From Effrenium voratum (Eukaryota; Sar; Dinophyceae; Suessiales; Symbiodiniaceae): DNA of 64,000 bases. The DNA is taken from assembly GCA_963377175.1 (NCBI GenBank), contig CAUJNA010001624.1, forward strand, positions 460,501 through 524,500. Direction: 5' to 3'. The translations under genes and the position numbers were made by a program. The notes under the pieces were generated by a model. That model saw nothing but the letters and a program-made list of their open reading frames with translations, made no database searches and had not been told where the DNA came from. Below are positions 12,655-24,143 of the stretch, one piece after another (the first letter of the stretch is position 1; every line of letters begins with the position of its first letter).

Positions 12655-13035
12655 ATCAACATTTTGTAAAGGACACCCCAGAGGAACACAATTATTTCGT
12701 AAGGGACAACCAAGAGGCGCACCATCATTGTGTACATGACACCCAAGAGGAACTCCACAATTTTGTGCAGGACACCCAAGAGGAAAACCACCAATGTGTC
12801 AAGGACGCCCAAGAGGCACTCCATAATTTTGCAAAGGACACCCAAGAGGCACCCCATAATTTTGCAAAGGACACCCAAGAGGCAAACCATCATTTTGCAA
12901 AGGACACCCAAGACGCAAACCATCATTTTGTAAAGGACAGCCAAGAGGCACTCCATACTTGTGTAAAGGACACCCAAGAGGAAAACCATCATTGTGCAAA
13001 GGAAACGAACAGGAAGACCAACAGGAAAGCCATCA
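12655..13035. repeat. 36-bp minisatellite, part 2
   Basis: About ten units of 36 bp (TTTTGCAAAGGACACCCAAG as the most conserved part). Because 36 is a multiple of three, both strands are open: the plus frame gives a 12-residue repeat around AKDTQEA. I regard the open frame as a by-product of the unit length. Confidence 0.85.
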
Positions 13036-13043
13036 TTGTGCCA

Positions 13044-13144
13044 CTCACTTCCCAAGTTGATTGGCCAAAAAAAGTCTGAACCTTTTATTTACCACTAAAA
13101 TGGTCTTTCCAACAAGTGTAAAGTCCATCAACTCAGGAAGTGAG
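13044..13144. mobile_element. MITE family B, copy 2
   Basis: 101 bp from CTCACTTCCCAAGT to ACTCAGGAAGTGAG; GCCA directly flanks both ends. It lies immediately beside the 36-bp minisatellite. Confidence 0.85.
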
Positions 13145-13189
13145 GCCAACGGACACCAACATGAAAGCCATTTGTTTGTAAAAGGAACC

Positions 13190-13325
13190 CCGGCTGCGCG
13201 GAGCGCTTCCCCCGCTCCTCTCCGGACCCAGTTCGGCCGGGCGACGCGCGAGACGCGCGCGCCGGCGAGCGCCCGAGTCTCTATAAAGCTACCCGGAGCA
13301 AGGCAGCGATTGGCGCGATGACTCG
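13190..13325. other. GC-rich exon-like block, strand unclear
   Basis: A sharp GC-rich island (rich in CGCG) of the kind that is coding elsewhere in the window. The minus strand reads ARVSRVARPNWVRRGAGE; the plus strand is also open. No clear acceptor/donor pair and no motif. Confidence 0.3.
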
Positions 13326-14252
13326 AAATTGGTACGCCGATGTGTTGAACCTTGTAGTAAAGGAAAACCACACTTGAGTCTGTCTTTGGGGGAACCCCTA
13401 ATGGTTGGTATTAACTGGAAACCAAGAGGAAAACTGAAATCCATTTGGGCGGGTCCCCGATTTTAAGACACCCCCAAACACAGGCATGAACATCAACCCA
13501 GTGCCCAGTGCTTCCAGCTACACCTAAATCTAGGCAAACCATTGATTTTCCTTGTTGTCGTTAAAGAGTCGTTCGCTTGGCTTCCCGTATGGGTAAATGG
13601 ATGCACTGGGCATGAACATCTCAACATGTTTCAAGAGGTTTCTTTTGACACCTATGAATTTCACTTCGGGAACACTTTGGTGGACATCATGACCATCCAG
13701 ATTTATGTGCACCAACCGTGTTTGACAAAGGTCATGGCATATGGACTCTGCAAAGAAGGAGCCCTCAAACAATGCCGGTGCTAGCTAGAAGGGGTTCATA
13801 ACCTTGGCCTATAAAAGGAGTTGCAAAAGCTTAAATACCTCAGCAACTCAAAATCAACCAAACACACGTGCATGCACAGCGCTTTGATGTCTTGCTCTCT
13901 ATGTTCCTGCAAAATAAAACCCAAACAACTGTCTTCTTAGAGGAATAGCCTTAAAAGGATCCCCTTTGTGGCTTTCATGTTCTGAGGAGCGGTGAGTGGA
14001 GGGGTATCAAGCGTAGCTCTTTAAATGTGACGATTGTGTTCAAGGACCGCAATAAGCGGCAACGTCGGCACAAATTTATTGTAGTTGCTTATCCCTACTG
14101 TTCATGGAGAAAGTATTGAACCAGTTTGGAATGGATGAAACCCTATGCCAACTGGAAGCGTCCACAGTATGAAAGGAGACAGAATTCGCAATGGCTTTTC
14201 AACAGCCCAGCTCAAAGGAACAATCAGATCTGTGCAAACGGGCTTCCAGGAT

Positions 14253-14412
14253 GGAATGCTTGGCTTCAACGGAATCAAGGCCTCTGGGCACAAGAGCATG
14301 TTTCTTTCTTTGTTTTTTTAAGTGACAAGAGTAGAAGATGGAAATGCTTGGTTTCAACGGAATCAAGGCCGGCACAAGAGCAAAACCAAAAAAGTAACAA
14401 GAGTGCCAAGTA
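14253..14412. repeat. tandem duplication, about 85 bp
   Basis: Two diverged copies sharing AATGCTTGG.TTCAACGG and CACAAGAGCA and ending AGT.ACAAGAGT. Confidence 0.7.
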
Positions 14413-14419
14413 GAATTGT

Positions 14420-15133
14420 GTTGATCCTTGAGTTGGTCGTTGTTTAGAGGTCTAACAAGAACCGCACATGATGGTTCAAGGAGCCTCCAACGGGAACCCA
14501 TCACGTTATTTTCTGCATAAGGGGAAACCAAAGATAATTCACCACCTTGATGCAGGTAAAGGACATCAAAGGAGCCCAGCCACTTTGATGTTATTCAAAG
14601 GGACATCCAAAGTGTAAAGGGAACCCTGTTTTCAAGGAGACCCTAGTTCAGATGGTGTGACAACCGGAAACCGGAACAGAGAGCACTCCTCAAGAGATTA
14701 TTCACTTCTACCGGTTGTTTTTTTCCTCAAACACGGCCGAACACTTTTAGGGGCTCTTCCTATTTTTTCCAAACAAATGGCTAAAATAGGCCAACCCTGT
14801 TGAGGTTCACCAACAAACCACCCTCCGCACTTTTCCACTTAACTCCCTCGGCCAGCCGAGGTAGGGCGACGCGCGGTGAAACCCCCTATCACTGCCAGGT
14901 GCAGTGCGATTCCCGTCAACCGGTTTGAAACACCGAAGGGAACTAACACCATGATTCGCCGTCCCAAGCAAGACACAAATCATCTAAAGCAAACTAAGTT
15001 AAACAATATAAATCCTCATCTGACAGGTAAAACAAACACAAGACAGCTAAGACAACTCACACCATACATATCAAATAAACATCCAACGAGACCAACATAA
15101 ACAAATCGGCCTTAAGCAAAAAGCGGCGAGAAC
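14420..15133. other. intergenic stretch
   Basis: No exon-like block seen. A small GC-rich patch near 14845-14880 has no splice context. Confidence 0.4.
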
Positions 15134-15222
15134 CTTCCCAGCTCGGAGCTGGGCAAACTCTTCAACTTGCGCTGGCTCCGCTCGATTTCCTGCAGACAAA
15201 GCGCGGATTTTGACGCAAGGAC
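15134..15222 (-). CDS. acidic/Lys-rich protein, exon 3
   Basis: Acceptor TCAAG|GTCC, donor GGAAG|GTTC. Phase 0 at the start, reading VLASKSALCLQEIERSQRK then LKSLPSSELG, probably an alpha-helix with many Lys/Glu/Ser. It continues in phase from the exon at 15492-15668. Product unknown. Confidence 0.5.
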
Positions 15223-15491
15223 CTTGAGGATGCCCGCTTTGTGCCCATGTTGCAAGGGACACCACAGTTTTTTTCAGTTTGTCCATTTCGAGACAAACCT
15301 AAATCAAAGCGTCTACGCTTTTCCAATGGAAGTGGACAGGGGGGCTCCAAAACAAACAAAGTCTACCCACTATCCACAGCTTGCTGTCAGTTTTTTATGA
15401 TTGTTGGAAGTACGCGTTGCCTATGATGTTGAGAACCGTAATGGCAAGCATGAAAGGCATGTACAAGTGCTTGCTACGCACTGGATGGAAC

Positions 15492-15668
15492 CTTAGAACT
15501 GCTTTCCCGGTTTTTCTTGGAGCCCCAGAGGGAACCATCTCCCAACTCCGAGCTGCGGAAAAAAAAATCCGCCTCTTCCCTGTCGACCGGCGGCTCAACC
15601 CTGGGCTTCTCAACCTGCAGCTTGAGTGTTGCGGACACCAGCAATTCCGGGTCCAAAGTCATATCCAA
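15492..15668 (-). CDS. acidic/Lys-rich protein, exon 2
   Basis: 59 codons between acceptor GGTAAG|TTGG and donor CTAAG|GTTCC, phase 0 at both ends. Reads LDMTLDPELLVSATLKLQV, then EKPRVEPPVDREEADFFFR and a Ser/Lys-rich end. The acceptor lacks the usual G after AG. The plus strand is open too (Ser-rich), but in-phase neighbours on the minus strand favour this reading. No family recognised. Confidence 0.5.
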
Positions 15669-16097
15669 CTTACCCGAAGTCGGTGGCTCGGTGGTTTAAA
15701 GGGAAGTCATTCTGAGTGACTGAGAACATGTCTGCGAAGGGTTCAGGCCAGGCAATCCGCAAACGCAAACCGCACAAAGCAAGCTTTATGCCGCCCCGGC
15801 CAAAGGGAGTAGAATCTGCTTTGCAAATAGCTGAGGGCTCACAGGCTTGTGGATGGGATCCTTTTGACCAGCAGGAAATGTCCAGCAGTCCAGCCAAAAC
15901 CAAGTGCCACCAATTTGTTATGACGAGCCTGAACTACAGAAATTCCCCGAGACTTTGGAACCTTCATCATGGAAGAGCTGGTTTTAGTGCCAGGTGAGCT
16001 TGCCACAATCACTTCAGACCCATGTGTTCGCAAGCTTGCGACTTTGAGCGCCGAGCAACAAAAAGCAACACCAGCTCCAAAATTGGGTTTTGTCAAC

Positions 16098-16190
16098 CTT
16101 GAGGGGGGGATTCTCTTCCTCGCTTTCTTTTCTTCGCTTTTCGGGCGTGTCCAACTCGGCCGCGACCTTTTCGAGGTACGGTTGGTCCTC
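16098..16190 (-). CDS. acidic/Lys-rich protein, exon 1 of those seen
   Basis: 31 codons exactly between CTCTCAG|GAGG and CTCAAG|GTTGAC, phase 0 at both ends. Reads EDQPYLEKVAAELDTPEKRR followed by KESEEENPPLK: a strongly charged, probably helical segment with a basic cluster (EKRRKES) that could act in nuclear localisation or nucleic-acid binding. It resembles the last helix of HMG-type boxes only loosely, so I do not assign it. Earlier exons would lie to the right; I could not find them between 16.2 and 16.9 kb. Confidence 0.6.
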
Positions 16191-16918
16191 CTGAGAGCAG
16201 GTACGCAGATTCCGTGTCCAGAGCTGGTTTTATGTCTTGTAATATCCTTTGAATATAACCTCCCTGCAAAATGTGACATGTTTGCTGGTTGAAAGGAATG
16301 ATCAATGCAAACCAAGCATTGAGGCAAGGAAAGCCAAGTAGAAGTATGGCAAACATATCTCGTCCAAGAGAAGAAGTACTTTTGCTTGAGTTGGCCCAGA
16401 AGGTGATGAGGAATTATGAGAACTCCTGAGTTCATGAACCGGAGCGTGTTGATGCTATCTTTGCCTTGCTATTGAATACATATCAAGCTGACAGTCAACT
16501 AGAAAATCACAAAAACATAGCTGTGAATGCATTGCAAAGCCCATTTTAGTGATGTAGGTTCTGACCTTCTAACCATGGTTGCACCGGTTTTCATCGCTTC
16601 AGGTTGACGTTCAGGTGGGCTTGGAGTTCAACATGTTCCCCGCAGTCATCTCACCGTTGAGCTTCCCTCTAGTTGGTTTGGAGCCCGGTGGCTTACTTGG
16701 CTTGAATTCAGACCCCAAACAATGATAACTTTTGCCTGGTCGTGGAAAACAAAAAGAATCCAAAAAAAGCCCCCCCAAAAAAGAGGAACTAATTCTGGGG
16801 AAGTTTAGAGGTGTTCCGGGGGTTTCCCATTCAACCAGGGGCCCAAACCCCAAACCGATCCAAATCACCTCGGGGCGACCTGAATTGACAGGAACACGCG
16901 CAAGAACAATGGCCGCAC

Positions 16919-17036
16919 CTTGAAGACGGGCAAAAGCGCGCTTGCGCCCAGCGCGCCAGGTATGGCGGTCTTTTGCAGATGCCAGGCGTGGGCGTGCGGC
17001 CGGGTTTCGCCTTGTAGACGCCCCACGGCGGCGTAC
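16919..17036 (-). CDS. possible exon E of the Bmt2/SAMTOR-like gene
   Basis: GC-rich island with acceptor CCAG|GTACG and donor TTCAAG|GTGCGG. If joined to the preceding exon (17139-17230, ending in phase 1) it reads STPPWGVYKAKPGRTPTPG and goes on basic and Pro-rich. All three minus frames are open, so the frame is chosen only by phase. The Bmt2 family has no recognisable motif here. Confidence 0.4.
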
Positions 17037-17138
17037 CTGGCTGGCAGCCAAAAGATCATGTTAGACAAATCTGGGCTCGTTTCTGAGGGCATTCCTTTTT
17101 CAAGGGGCATCTGCAGGAACACAGGCAGTCAGCCTCAC

Positions 17139-17230
17139 TGATGTCGGGGAAAACAGGACACACTCGCGGGAAGTGGCGCCTGAGGCTCCGGAAGCCAGCG
17201 GCCTCCAGCGCCGCTTGGAAGTCCTTGCGC
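17139..17230 (-). CDS. Bmt2/SAMTOR-like, exon D
   Basis: Acceptor ACTCCAG|GCGC. The first base completes an Arg codon left by exon C. Reads RKDFQAALEAAGFRSLRRH and on to VFPDI; the ALEAAGF helix matches the last conserved helix before the family's C-terminal strand. A GTGAGG donor is likely, but a GC donor a few bases further is possible. A family A MITE ends 42 bp before the acceptor. Confidence 0.75.
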
Positions 17231-17271
17231 CTGGAGTTGTGGACAAAACGGCAGCATGAGACCAGTGCAGC

Positions 17272-17385
17272 CATAGGTGTCCTTTTGGGGGAAATTGATG
17301 GGTTTCTCTGGTAGATGATGAAAACCAGGTAACCCAGGAATCGCCATCTATTTTTCTAGCGAAGCAACCAAAAAGCACACCTATG
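17272..17385. mobile_element. MITE family A, copy 2, in a Bmt2/SAMTOR-like intron
   Basis: 114 bp, ends CATAGGTGTCC and CACACCTATG. Flanks AGTGCAGC and TATGTAGC are only 5 of 8 alike, so the target duplication is decayed. It lies in the intron between exons C and D. Its own ends hold AG|GTGTCC- and AAAAG|GACACC-like splice signals. Confidence 0.85.
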
Positions 17386-18235
17386 TATGTAGCCATTTGG
17401 GCGGGGGTCAAAATCGGTCCTCAAAATGGGCTGCCCCTTTGAAATGGACAGGACGAAAACCTGCGGTCCTTTTTCTGATTGCGTAATTAGATTTGACCCA
17501 GGCCCATACCCGTTTGGCATCCCTTTGGAACCATCTCCCATGAAGGTTTTGCCAAGGCCCTTCGTTCATTGATCTCCTGCACGATTTCTGGCTGAACAAG
17601 CGCGATATCAACCGAAACACCTAAGCGTCTAAGGGTAGGTTTGAGGGCAAGCGCCCAGCGACCTTGACCAAGCTCACAAAAAGGATGCCCACCCCCCTCT
17701 CTTGAAGTTTCCTCAAACCACTTGACGACGCCGGTGTGATTTCACGTTTGCTGTATAAGTAACCAAGGGAACTCTGAAAAGCACAATAGGGACTTGCTGG
17801 TTTCTTACCACAACCTTAATTGGGATCTGTGAGGGTTGTGGGGAACCGGGGGGGGGTGGGGGTGGAAGGGTTGAATGAATGGTGGGACCTGGAACCAAAA
17901 GTGGCGAATGATGAAAATGTGTGGTTGCCCTTTGGTTCCCTTTACACCACCCCCTACAAGGGGCACTGAGCCTCTGACCCATGATATATTTGGGCTTCCG
18001 TGGTACTTTGCAGAGTCAGAGAGGGTACCAAGCCTCAACACAAACGAGTTTCTCACGAATTTAGGAACGCCTGCAAATGTGGAAGCCAGAGTGTTGTCTT
18101 TTCAATCCATACAAAAAACAAACGGGGTACGACCAGACAAGCATACATCTTCAAATTGTCATATTATCCAATACCTGAATCCCCTGCTTACCTGCTCTGG
18201 TGAATGGATCCACTACCCTAAGATCCGCTGGGTAC

Positions 18236-18373
18236 TGCTGCCCCATATTAATCAACCCCAGTTTATTAATAGGGGGGTGTCCCCGGGTTCCAGCGGGGAA
18301 TCAAACCACTTTTAGCGGGGCCCCCACCCCCCTATCAATAAATCGGGGTTGACTATATAATATGGGGTCAACA
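18236..18373. mobile_element. long-inverted-repeat element E, copy 1
   Basis: About 138 bp with inverted ends of some 45-50 bp: left TGCTGCCCCATATTAATCAA, right end in the opposite direction TGTTGACCCCATATTATATA, and both then run into TTTATTAATAGGGGGG-like sequence. The same ends occur at 62490-62621. Target duplication not visible. It lies 35 bp downstream of the exon C donor. Confidence 0.75.
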
Positions 18374-18407
18374 TTAAATGATCCACTGGGCTCTGGAGTG
18401 ACCAGGC

Positions 18408-18496
18408 CTTTGGTCCTCCAGCGATGACTTCTCCACAACGAAGAGACTGCCCGCAGGATCCGCACGCAGCACCCGCCAGCACCGGTCCAACATCTC
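18408..18496 (-). CDS. Bmt2/SAMTOR-like, exon C
   Basis: Acceptor CCGTAG|GAGATG, donor CAAAG|GCCTGG (GC type). Reads EMLDRCWRVLRADPAGSLF then VVEKSSLEDQ, matching the family segment in which a helix is followed by the central strand after motif IV. Ends in phase 2, which exon D completes. Confidence 0.8.
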
Positions 18497-19520
18497 CTAC
18501 GGATGTACTGGGATCCGCGGTTGGTACCCGCAAAATGGGTCCCTTCCTTTTGGCTTCCCCTCTAAAAAAGAAAGAAAGAAAAACGACACTCCAAAAATAA
18601 TGCCCTCAAAAAGTGCCCGTTGTCAACATGCAACCAACATCACCCATGGTTCTTGTCGTTTCACACATTCTTGTCGGAGAACAGCCGAAATCACCCATGT
18701 AGTTTTGTTGTCACCCATTCTTTTCAAAACCACCCATATCACTTCTTTGCTTCAAACTCAACCACCCTAAGTAAGGCTCATGACCCTCTATGGAGAACCC
18801 GGACGCTGGAGAACCGCCCCCGAGCCAATCGGACGTTGTCTGAAGCCTTGGCCTTAGGGCAAAAACTAATTTGGGTCATGGCATCATCCGGCACTTCCCT
18901 GCTGAGGCGATCTTTCAACATTTTAAAGGCGGACTAACCTTTCTTGGAGGTAATGCAATGGGACAAGATCCTGCGCACCCACAACCTTGGTGTGTCTCAT
19001 GGGGAACACACATGTTTTTTGTTGGGTTCCATCAAACAAAACACAGCCAGGTAGATCGGGAATGGAACCCAACCAAATTCAAATAGGAACAGAAGGGCCC
19101 AGTGGGCAAAGGACGGCCTTGGGTAAGGTCCACGGCAGCCATACCAATGCCAAAAGTCTTTCTTGCCCTATTGCTGCGTGGGCGAGAACCCTTTATTTGA
19201 TTAGGTTGAAACTCAGGTTGGGGAGAACAACTCCCCGCAACAGCTTGCAGTCCAGAACTCCTTCTGCACGATAGGGTCATGGAATCCTTGAGGGGAACCC
19301 TTGCAGAGGATGCGCCGGGGCTGCGCTGCTTGGGGCAAAGTCAGAGTAATTCCGACGGGGTGCACAGTGCTTCTTGAGCATGCCCATTTCTCCTCCGGGT
19401 TGAATGCCCAATCCATCATGAGACAAACTGATTCACCCGAGGGGCCCTTCCGGTAGACGACGCTTCCACTCCCCGGCGTTTTGTTGTTGCGAACACCCTT
19501 TTTCCCAAGCCACAATGTCT

Positions 19521-19659
19521 CATGGGGGCTGGGGGGGAGGGAGGGAAGCGGGAGAAAGCCCAATTAAGCCCTTATCAAGCCACCTTATTTGGGGCTTATT
19601 AAGCCGCCTTATTTGGGGCTTATTGGGGCTCCCTCCCTCCCTCCCCCCCAGCCCCCATG
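19521..19659. mobile_element. hairpin element F
   Basis: 139 bp between near-perfect inverted ends, CATGGGGGCTGGGGGGGAGG and its reverse complement; the centre repeats ATTTGGGGCTTATT. Flanks AATGTCT and AATGTCC agree at 6 of 7, a likely target duplication. It lies in the intron between exons B and C. Confidence 0.75.
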
Positions 19660-19954
19660 AATGTCCTGGTCCTAGGCACCAGTGAATCAGAATCCGGCTT
19701 TACAGGGATCTGCCCAATGCAAGGCGCCCGCATTAAGGCCAATGTCCCCTCCTGAGTAGTGCGAAAAGTCTAGAGCTTTTTTCCTCGCCACAACGATCTT
19801 CCCCAAAACTTCAGGGAAAAAAAGGAAGAAAACACGGGGGAAGAAAAAAACGCAAGTCCCTGAAAGTCCAGAGGCCGCTTCCGCCTTCCCCCCCCCCCAC
19901 CTCACCTGTGATTTACACAGTATCCTCCCCCTCTCCCAGTCCCGAACCCCGGTC

Positions 19955-20077
19955 CCGGCGCAACGGGGGCGTCGGCAGGAAGGACAGCACCAGGCTCAGC
20001 ACCGCGCCGTCGAAACTCTCCGCGCGCAGGGCCCGCAGCTCGCCCCGCTCCACCACGAAGGGCGCCGCGGCAGCGTC
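19955..20077 (-). CDS. Bmt2/SAMTOR-like, exon B
   Basis: 41 codons between TTCCGGAG|GACG and CGCCGG|GACCGG (GA donor), phase 0 at both ends. Reads DAAAAPFVVERGELRALRAE, then SFDGAVLSLVLSFLPTPPL. The second half is the motif IV strand and the following loop of this methyltransferase family. The GC content is very high, as in the other coding islands. Confidence 0.85.
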
Positions 20078-21257
20078 CTCCGGAACCAAACGAGACCCAC
20101 GGAGTCACGGAGTCGCTTGGAGGCGAACCTGCGGAGTCGGGTGGAAACAGCTTAGGCGGTTTAGGGCCCTAGGCATGAATGATTGCCCAACAGAGAATAA
20201 ATAGATGGCAACTGAACGCTTAAGCTGGGAGAAAGCAAGTCCTCTGCTAAAGATTTTCTTTTTTAAAAAAAAAAATCTTCCCGTGTGATTGCTCTAAAGC
20301 AGCATTGATCATGGGTCAGGTCGCAGAGCAAAAGTCGCTGAATGTCCCAAAATAAGCGGCTTCTAGAGGGCTCTTGCATGTCTATCCATGCATGTCATTT
20401 CTATACCTTTATACAAACGCTTTCTGACCATCATATCTAGTGACCATTGAACAAGAGGTGTGTAAGCATGCTCAAACAAGTGGTTGCCATTGCAGAAACC
20501 ACCCAAGAAACTCGAAAGTGTGACTCTGAGTGGAAGCCCTCTGATGGAAACATCGTGGATTGCATGACTGCTTGTACCCTTTAGACATCCCAACAACATT
20601 GTGACGCTTAGACTGCATCACTCTCCAGCAAACAATATGGGAAGACTCCAGTTGTTGTTGGCTTTCTTCCAGGGTACATTTGTTGAACTCAGGTGCCTGA
20701 TTGTTGGGCCTGTGCACTTCCACGTGTGTATCTTCATGCTGAACAAGAACGAGTCTTTGTTGGGCAAACGGAATGGGGGTCTACTGGGGCTCCCTGGGAA
20801 ATCTGGGGAATGCTGGCACCTGCCAAATTCAACAAATGCTATCACAGGATTCCACTCCCCTTCCTTGATCCTTGATCCTATTTCAAAATCAAAATCCTAA
20901 TGCCAAAGCCTCTGGAGGACACACAAAGGCGGTTGAGGGGCTGGGATCCCTCTGTCGGCGGAATTGGGTTGATATCGCAACCGAGTCTCATCTCTCCACG
21001 TCTTTGCTTCAGGTTCAAGGAAACCAAAGAAGCACCGCCAATGGCTTGACTTCGCCATAAGAGGCAAAACCCATGTGGACTTTCTGAGCGAGATGTTCAG
21101 GAGAGTCGAAGAAATCTAGCACAACTCTGACCTGTCAAAAGGTAAATGGCTCCAACCTTCTGGAACCTTTGCTAAAAGTGGACCAAAAAGGGAAACCAAC
21201 AGGTGTTTTAAGGGCTTTGAACTGAGGCCATTTTTTGAAGAGGGGCTTTGAGAGGTC

Positions 21258-21376
21258 CTGGATCTCCACTTGCAGGAAGTCGCCCCTCAGCACCCCCTCC
21301 GCCGCCGGGGCCAAATCCACGGCCACCGCGTTCAGGTGATGAAACGCGCCGTAGCTACTGCCAACGTCCAGCAGAC
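21258..21376 (-). CDS. Bmt2/SAMTOR-like, exon A (SAM-binding motif I)
   Basis: 119 nt between GGGAAG|GTCTGC and ATCCAG|GACCTC (GA donor). Reads GLLDVGSSYGAFHHLNAVAV then DLAPAAEGVLRGDFLQVEIQ. This is the most diagnostic exon: the LDVGS glycine loop and the acidic end of the second strand (VAVD) bind S-adenosylmethionine, and the spacing to GDFL fits the Bmt2/SAMTOR family. It starts in phase 1 and is completed by exon Z. Confidence 0.85.
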
Positions 21377-22237
21377 CTTCCCGGGCGAAATTGTGTGTGT
21401 TTTAGAGTTAGGGCCCTGTTAGGTTGGAAATTGAAGCCAGGTACATGGGTACTTCTTCATTGAAGTTGGTGCCCCTTAATCAAAACGAAAAATCCCCAGA
21501 CACATACCTGACATGGTTTTGCTGCCAAGCAATTCAAGCAGTCCCTTACCTTGTGAACTTTTGCTCAATCTGCAAAAAGGCGGGAGGGTGACAGTGGGAA
21601 CCAACTTGAAAATGGTTCCCTAGAAACTAGGAGTCTTGAGGCATATGGGACACCGGTGTTGAAGGGTGGCGGGTCACAATCACCGGGTTTCCCCTGCAAA
21701 AAGCAATCTACTGAGAGGTTCCAATGAAAGTGCAAATTTGTTCAGGTCCAACAAAAAGAGAAATTCAGGGACTATCACTTGTCAGCTCATGTGGTACGTC
21801 AAGACTAGTTTGCTCGCGGAGCGTCGGACACTTGAATGTGGGGTTTGGAGGGGTGGCAAGGTGGCATCCTGAGTCACACTCAAAGCGAGCTGCTGGATCC
21901 ATCTTTGGAAACCCCCTGATTGGTCGTCTCACAAGTAACAAAAGCGGGCTATCCCAACCAGTCGAAAGGCAGGGCCCCCTTTTCAGGTCCCAACAGTGCC
22001 CTTTCATTCCTTTTGGGGTGCAAAGAGTCTCAGCGATTGCATTTCCCTAGTCTTGTGAGCAACCAAGGGGACCACCCTGTACAAACCAAGAGACAAAAAA
22101 ATGGTTTCCTACTATAGAAGCAATTGGGATCCACAACGAGCCCCAACCTGCACAATCAAAAACCGCTGGTAAGCCGGTTGATTCATACTCCCCTCGGGCG
22201 GGCGCAACGTATGATAGAGATGTCTCACTTTCGAGGA

Positions 22238-22263
<26 letters not shown>
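22238..22263. repeat. (AC)n microsatellite
   Basis: About 13 AC units inside the intron between exons Z and A. Confidence 0.95.
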
Positions 22264-22269
<6 letters not shown>

Positions 22270-24071
22270 CAAAGTTGAGCAGCGCCCGATACCCAATGAC
22301 CTTTGCAGCTAAGTGGTTGCACAAGATTGACATAGTTCCCCTGTAATCCCTGCTTTCTACATGACTCACAAGCAAGACCGACATACCGCTGCTGAAAGGT
22401 GGGCTAAATGTCCACTTTCCTGCTGAGGATCCTTGGGGCATGGAAATTCAAAGATGAAGCGTGGAGATCCCGAGTGAAACACAAACCGAACCTGGTACTA
22501 AAGAGAGTCAAGTTGACACTCGCTCTAAACTTCAACTCCCCCTTCGATTGCTCACCTGTTAGGGAGAACCGGGAGAAGGGTCCAGCTTCAAACTCAGAGA
22601 TGAGCCGTGACCCTTGAAAGTAACATGCACCCCAATTTGAACATTCAAAAACCAAGCGGCCGCTACGGTTTTGTGGGTGAACCGGGGTTCTGGCCCCTGG
22701 AAGCCTGCGGGTATTTTCGTCACTCTGTTCGGTCCCTTTTTTGGGGGGGCGATCCCATTTTGTGTGGTTCTCACGACCCGCCAAGCGGAGAAGGGAAACG
22801 GATCGGACTTTTAGCGGATCGGACTCCGAGCGGCGGAAGTCGCCGAGATGGCCTATCGCAACGCCGAAACTCGGCAGACAGGCAGCGGAACAATCATCCC
22901 CCCGAATGGGCACCGTACATACTTTGCACAAATGAACAAGCTGGGCTACGGAAGGAGCAGGGATATGGGGGGATCCCTTGGCGCCAATTCCCATATGAAG
23001 CTTAGTCAAGGTGCATTCAGGGGAATACTCCCGTATCCCTGGTTCCCCTGTATCCCTGCTAGTTGGTTTCCCTGATATACTGTGCATGGACAAAAGCCAT
23101 TTCGCGCAAGTTGCCAGGGAGTTTATCCCAGTCTTCAATGTTAACAAAGCTGGGCGGTCCAATTCTCTGACCTTTCATGGTTTGAATTCTTCCCCAAAAA
23201 GGGGATGTTTCCGTTCCTGTTCGTATTCTTTGCCATTTATGCCATGAAAGCTCGAATCTTGTCCGCCATGGTCACGATTGGACAAAACCTGAATTTCGAT
23301 ACCCAGAGGCTCCCGATCAATTTACGGCCCTCAAACAGCCGGTTTTGAGACCCCCAAACACCTCCGGGGTAATGGAGGGGTTGGGTCTTCCATTGAAAGC
23401 CCCGGCGCCCCGGTAGAATCGGGTTGTGCCAACATTCCGATACCCGGTCAGAAAAACACCCCTTGAAACAGGGAACCTTTCGGTGTCCTGTTGGTTTCCC
23501 TTCAAAGGACGAGATCTGTTGGTCTTTGTCCCCCCAATTAAAAACATTAGCAGTGGGGACGCACCCAGCTTTACCCACAAAGTTAAAGGTGACAGGTCGA
23601 ACTAAGTCCTTTCGTCTCCCAGCCACTACTATAAATGTTAACCTCGGATCAATCCGGAGGACCGTACTGCTCAGCGATAGTTCCCCTTTATCTGTTATAG
23701 GGGGTGTCTCTGACCAGATCCGCCGGACTAATTTGAAGTAACATTATTGCAAAGCTTTCCCTTTTTGCTGTTCACTGGTGGCGTTCCCTGGCTTCCTTTG
23801 ATACTGACGACAGCTTCTGCGTGGGTCCCTCCCAAAATGTGCAAAGGACCTGAAGATAGCTCACAATTGTCCTAGGACGTGGAGTCCTTTGAGGCTGCCT
23901 TTCATAAAATCGAACACCATTAGAGTGTGCCAAAACTCATGGCCAAGGGCGTCGATTGCACGTTCTGGCAGACGGCAGTCATGCCGAATCTGGTAATTAC
24001 AAGAATGGGACGGTCGCAAGGCTCATTCCCGAAAACCGAAGCCGACGAACGCCCTTCCTCGCGAACTTCAT

Positions 24072-24112
24072 GACTCTCTCTCTCTCTCTCTCTCTCGCAC
24101 ACACACACACAC
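24072..24112. repeat. (TC)n(AC)n compound microsatellite
   Basis: TC run followed by an AC run, about 35 bp from the donor of exon Z. Confidence 0.95.
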
Positions 24113-24143
24113 ATGTGCGCAGCGCGCACGCACGCACGTCATC

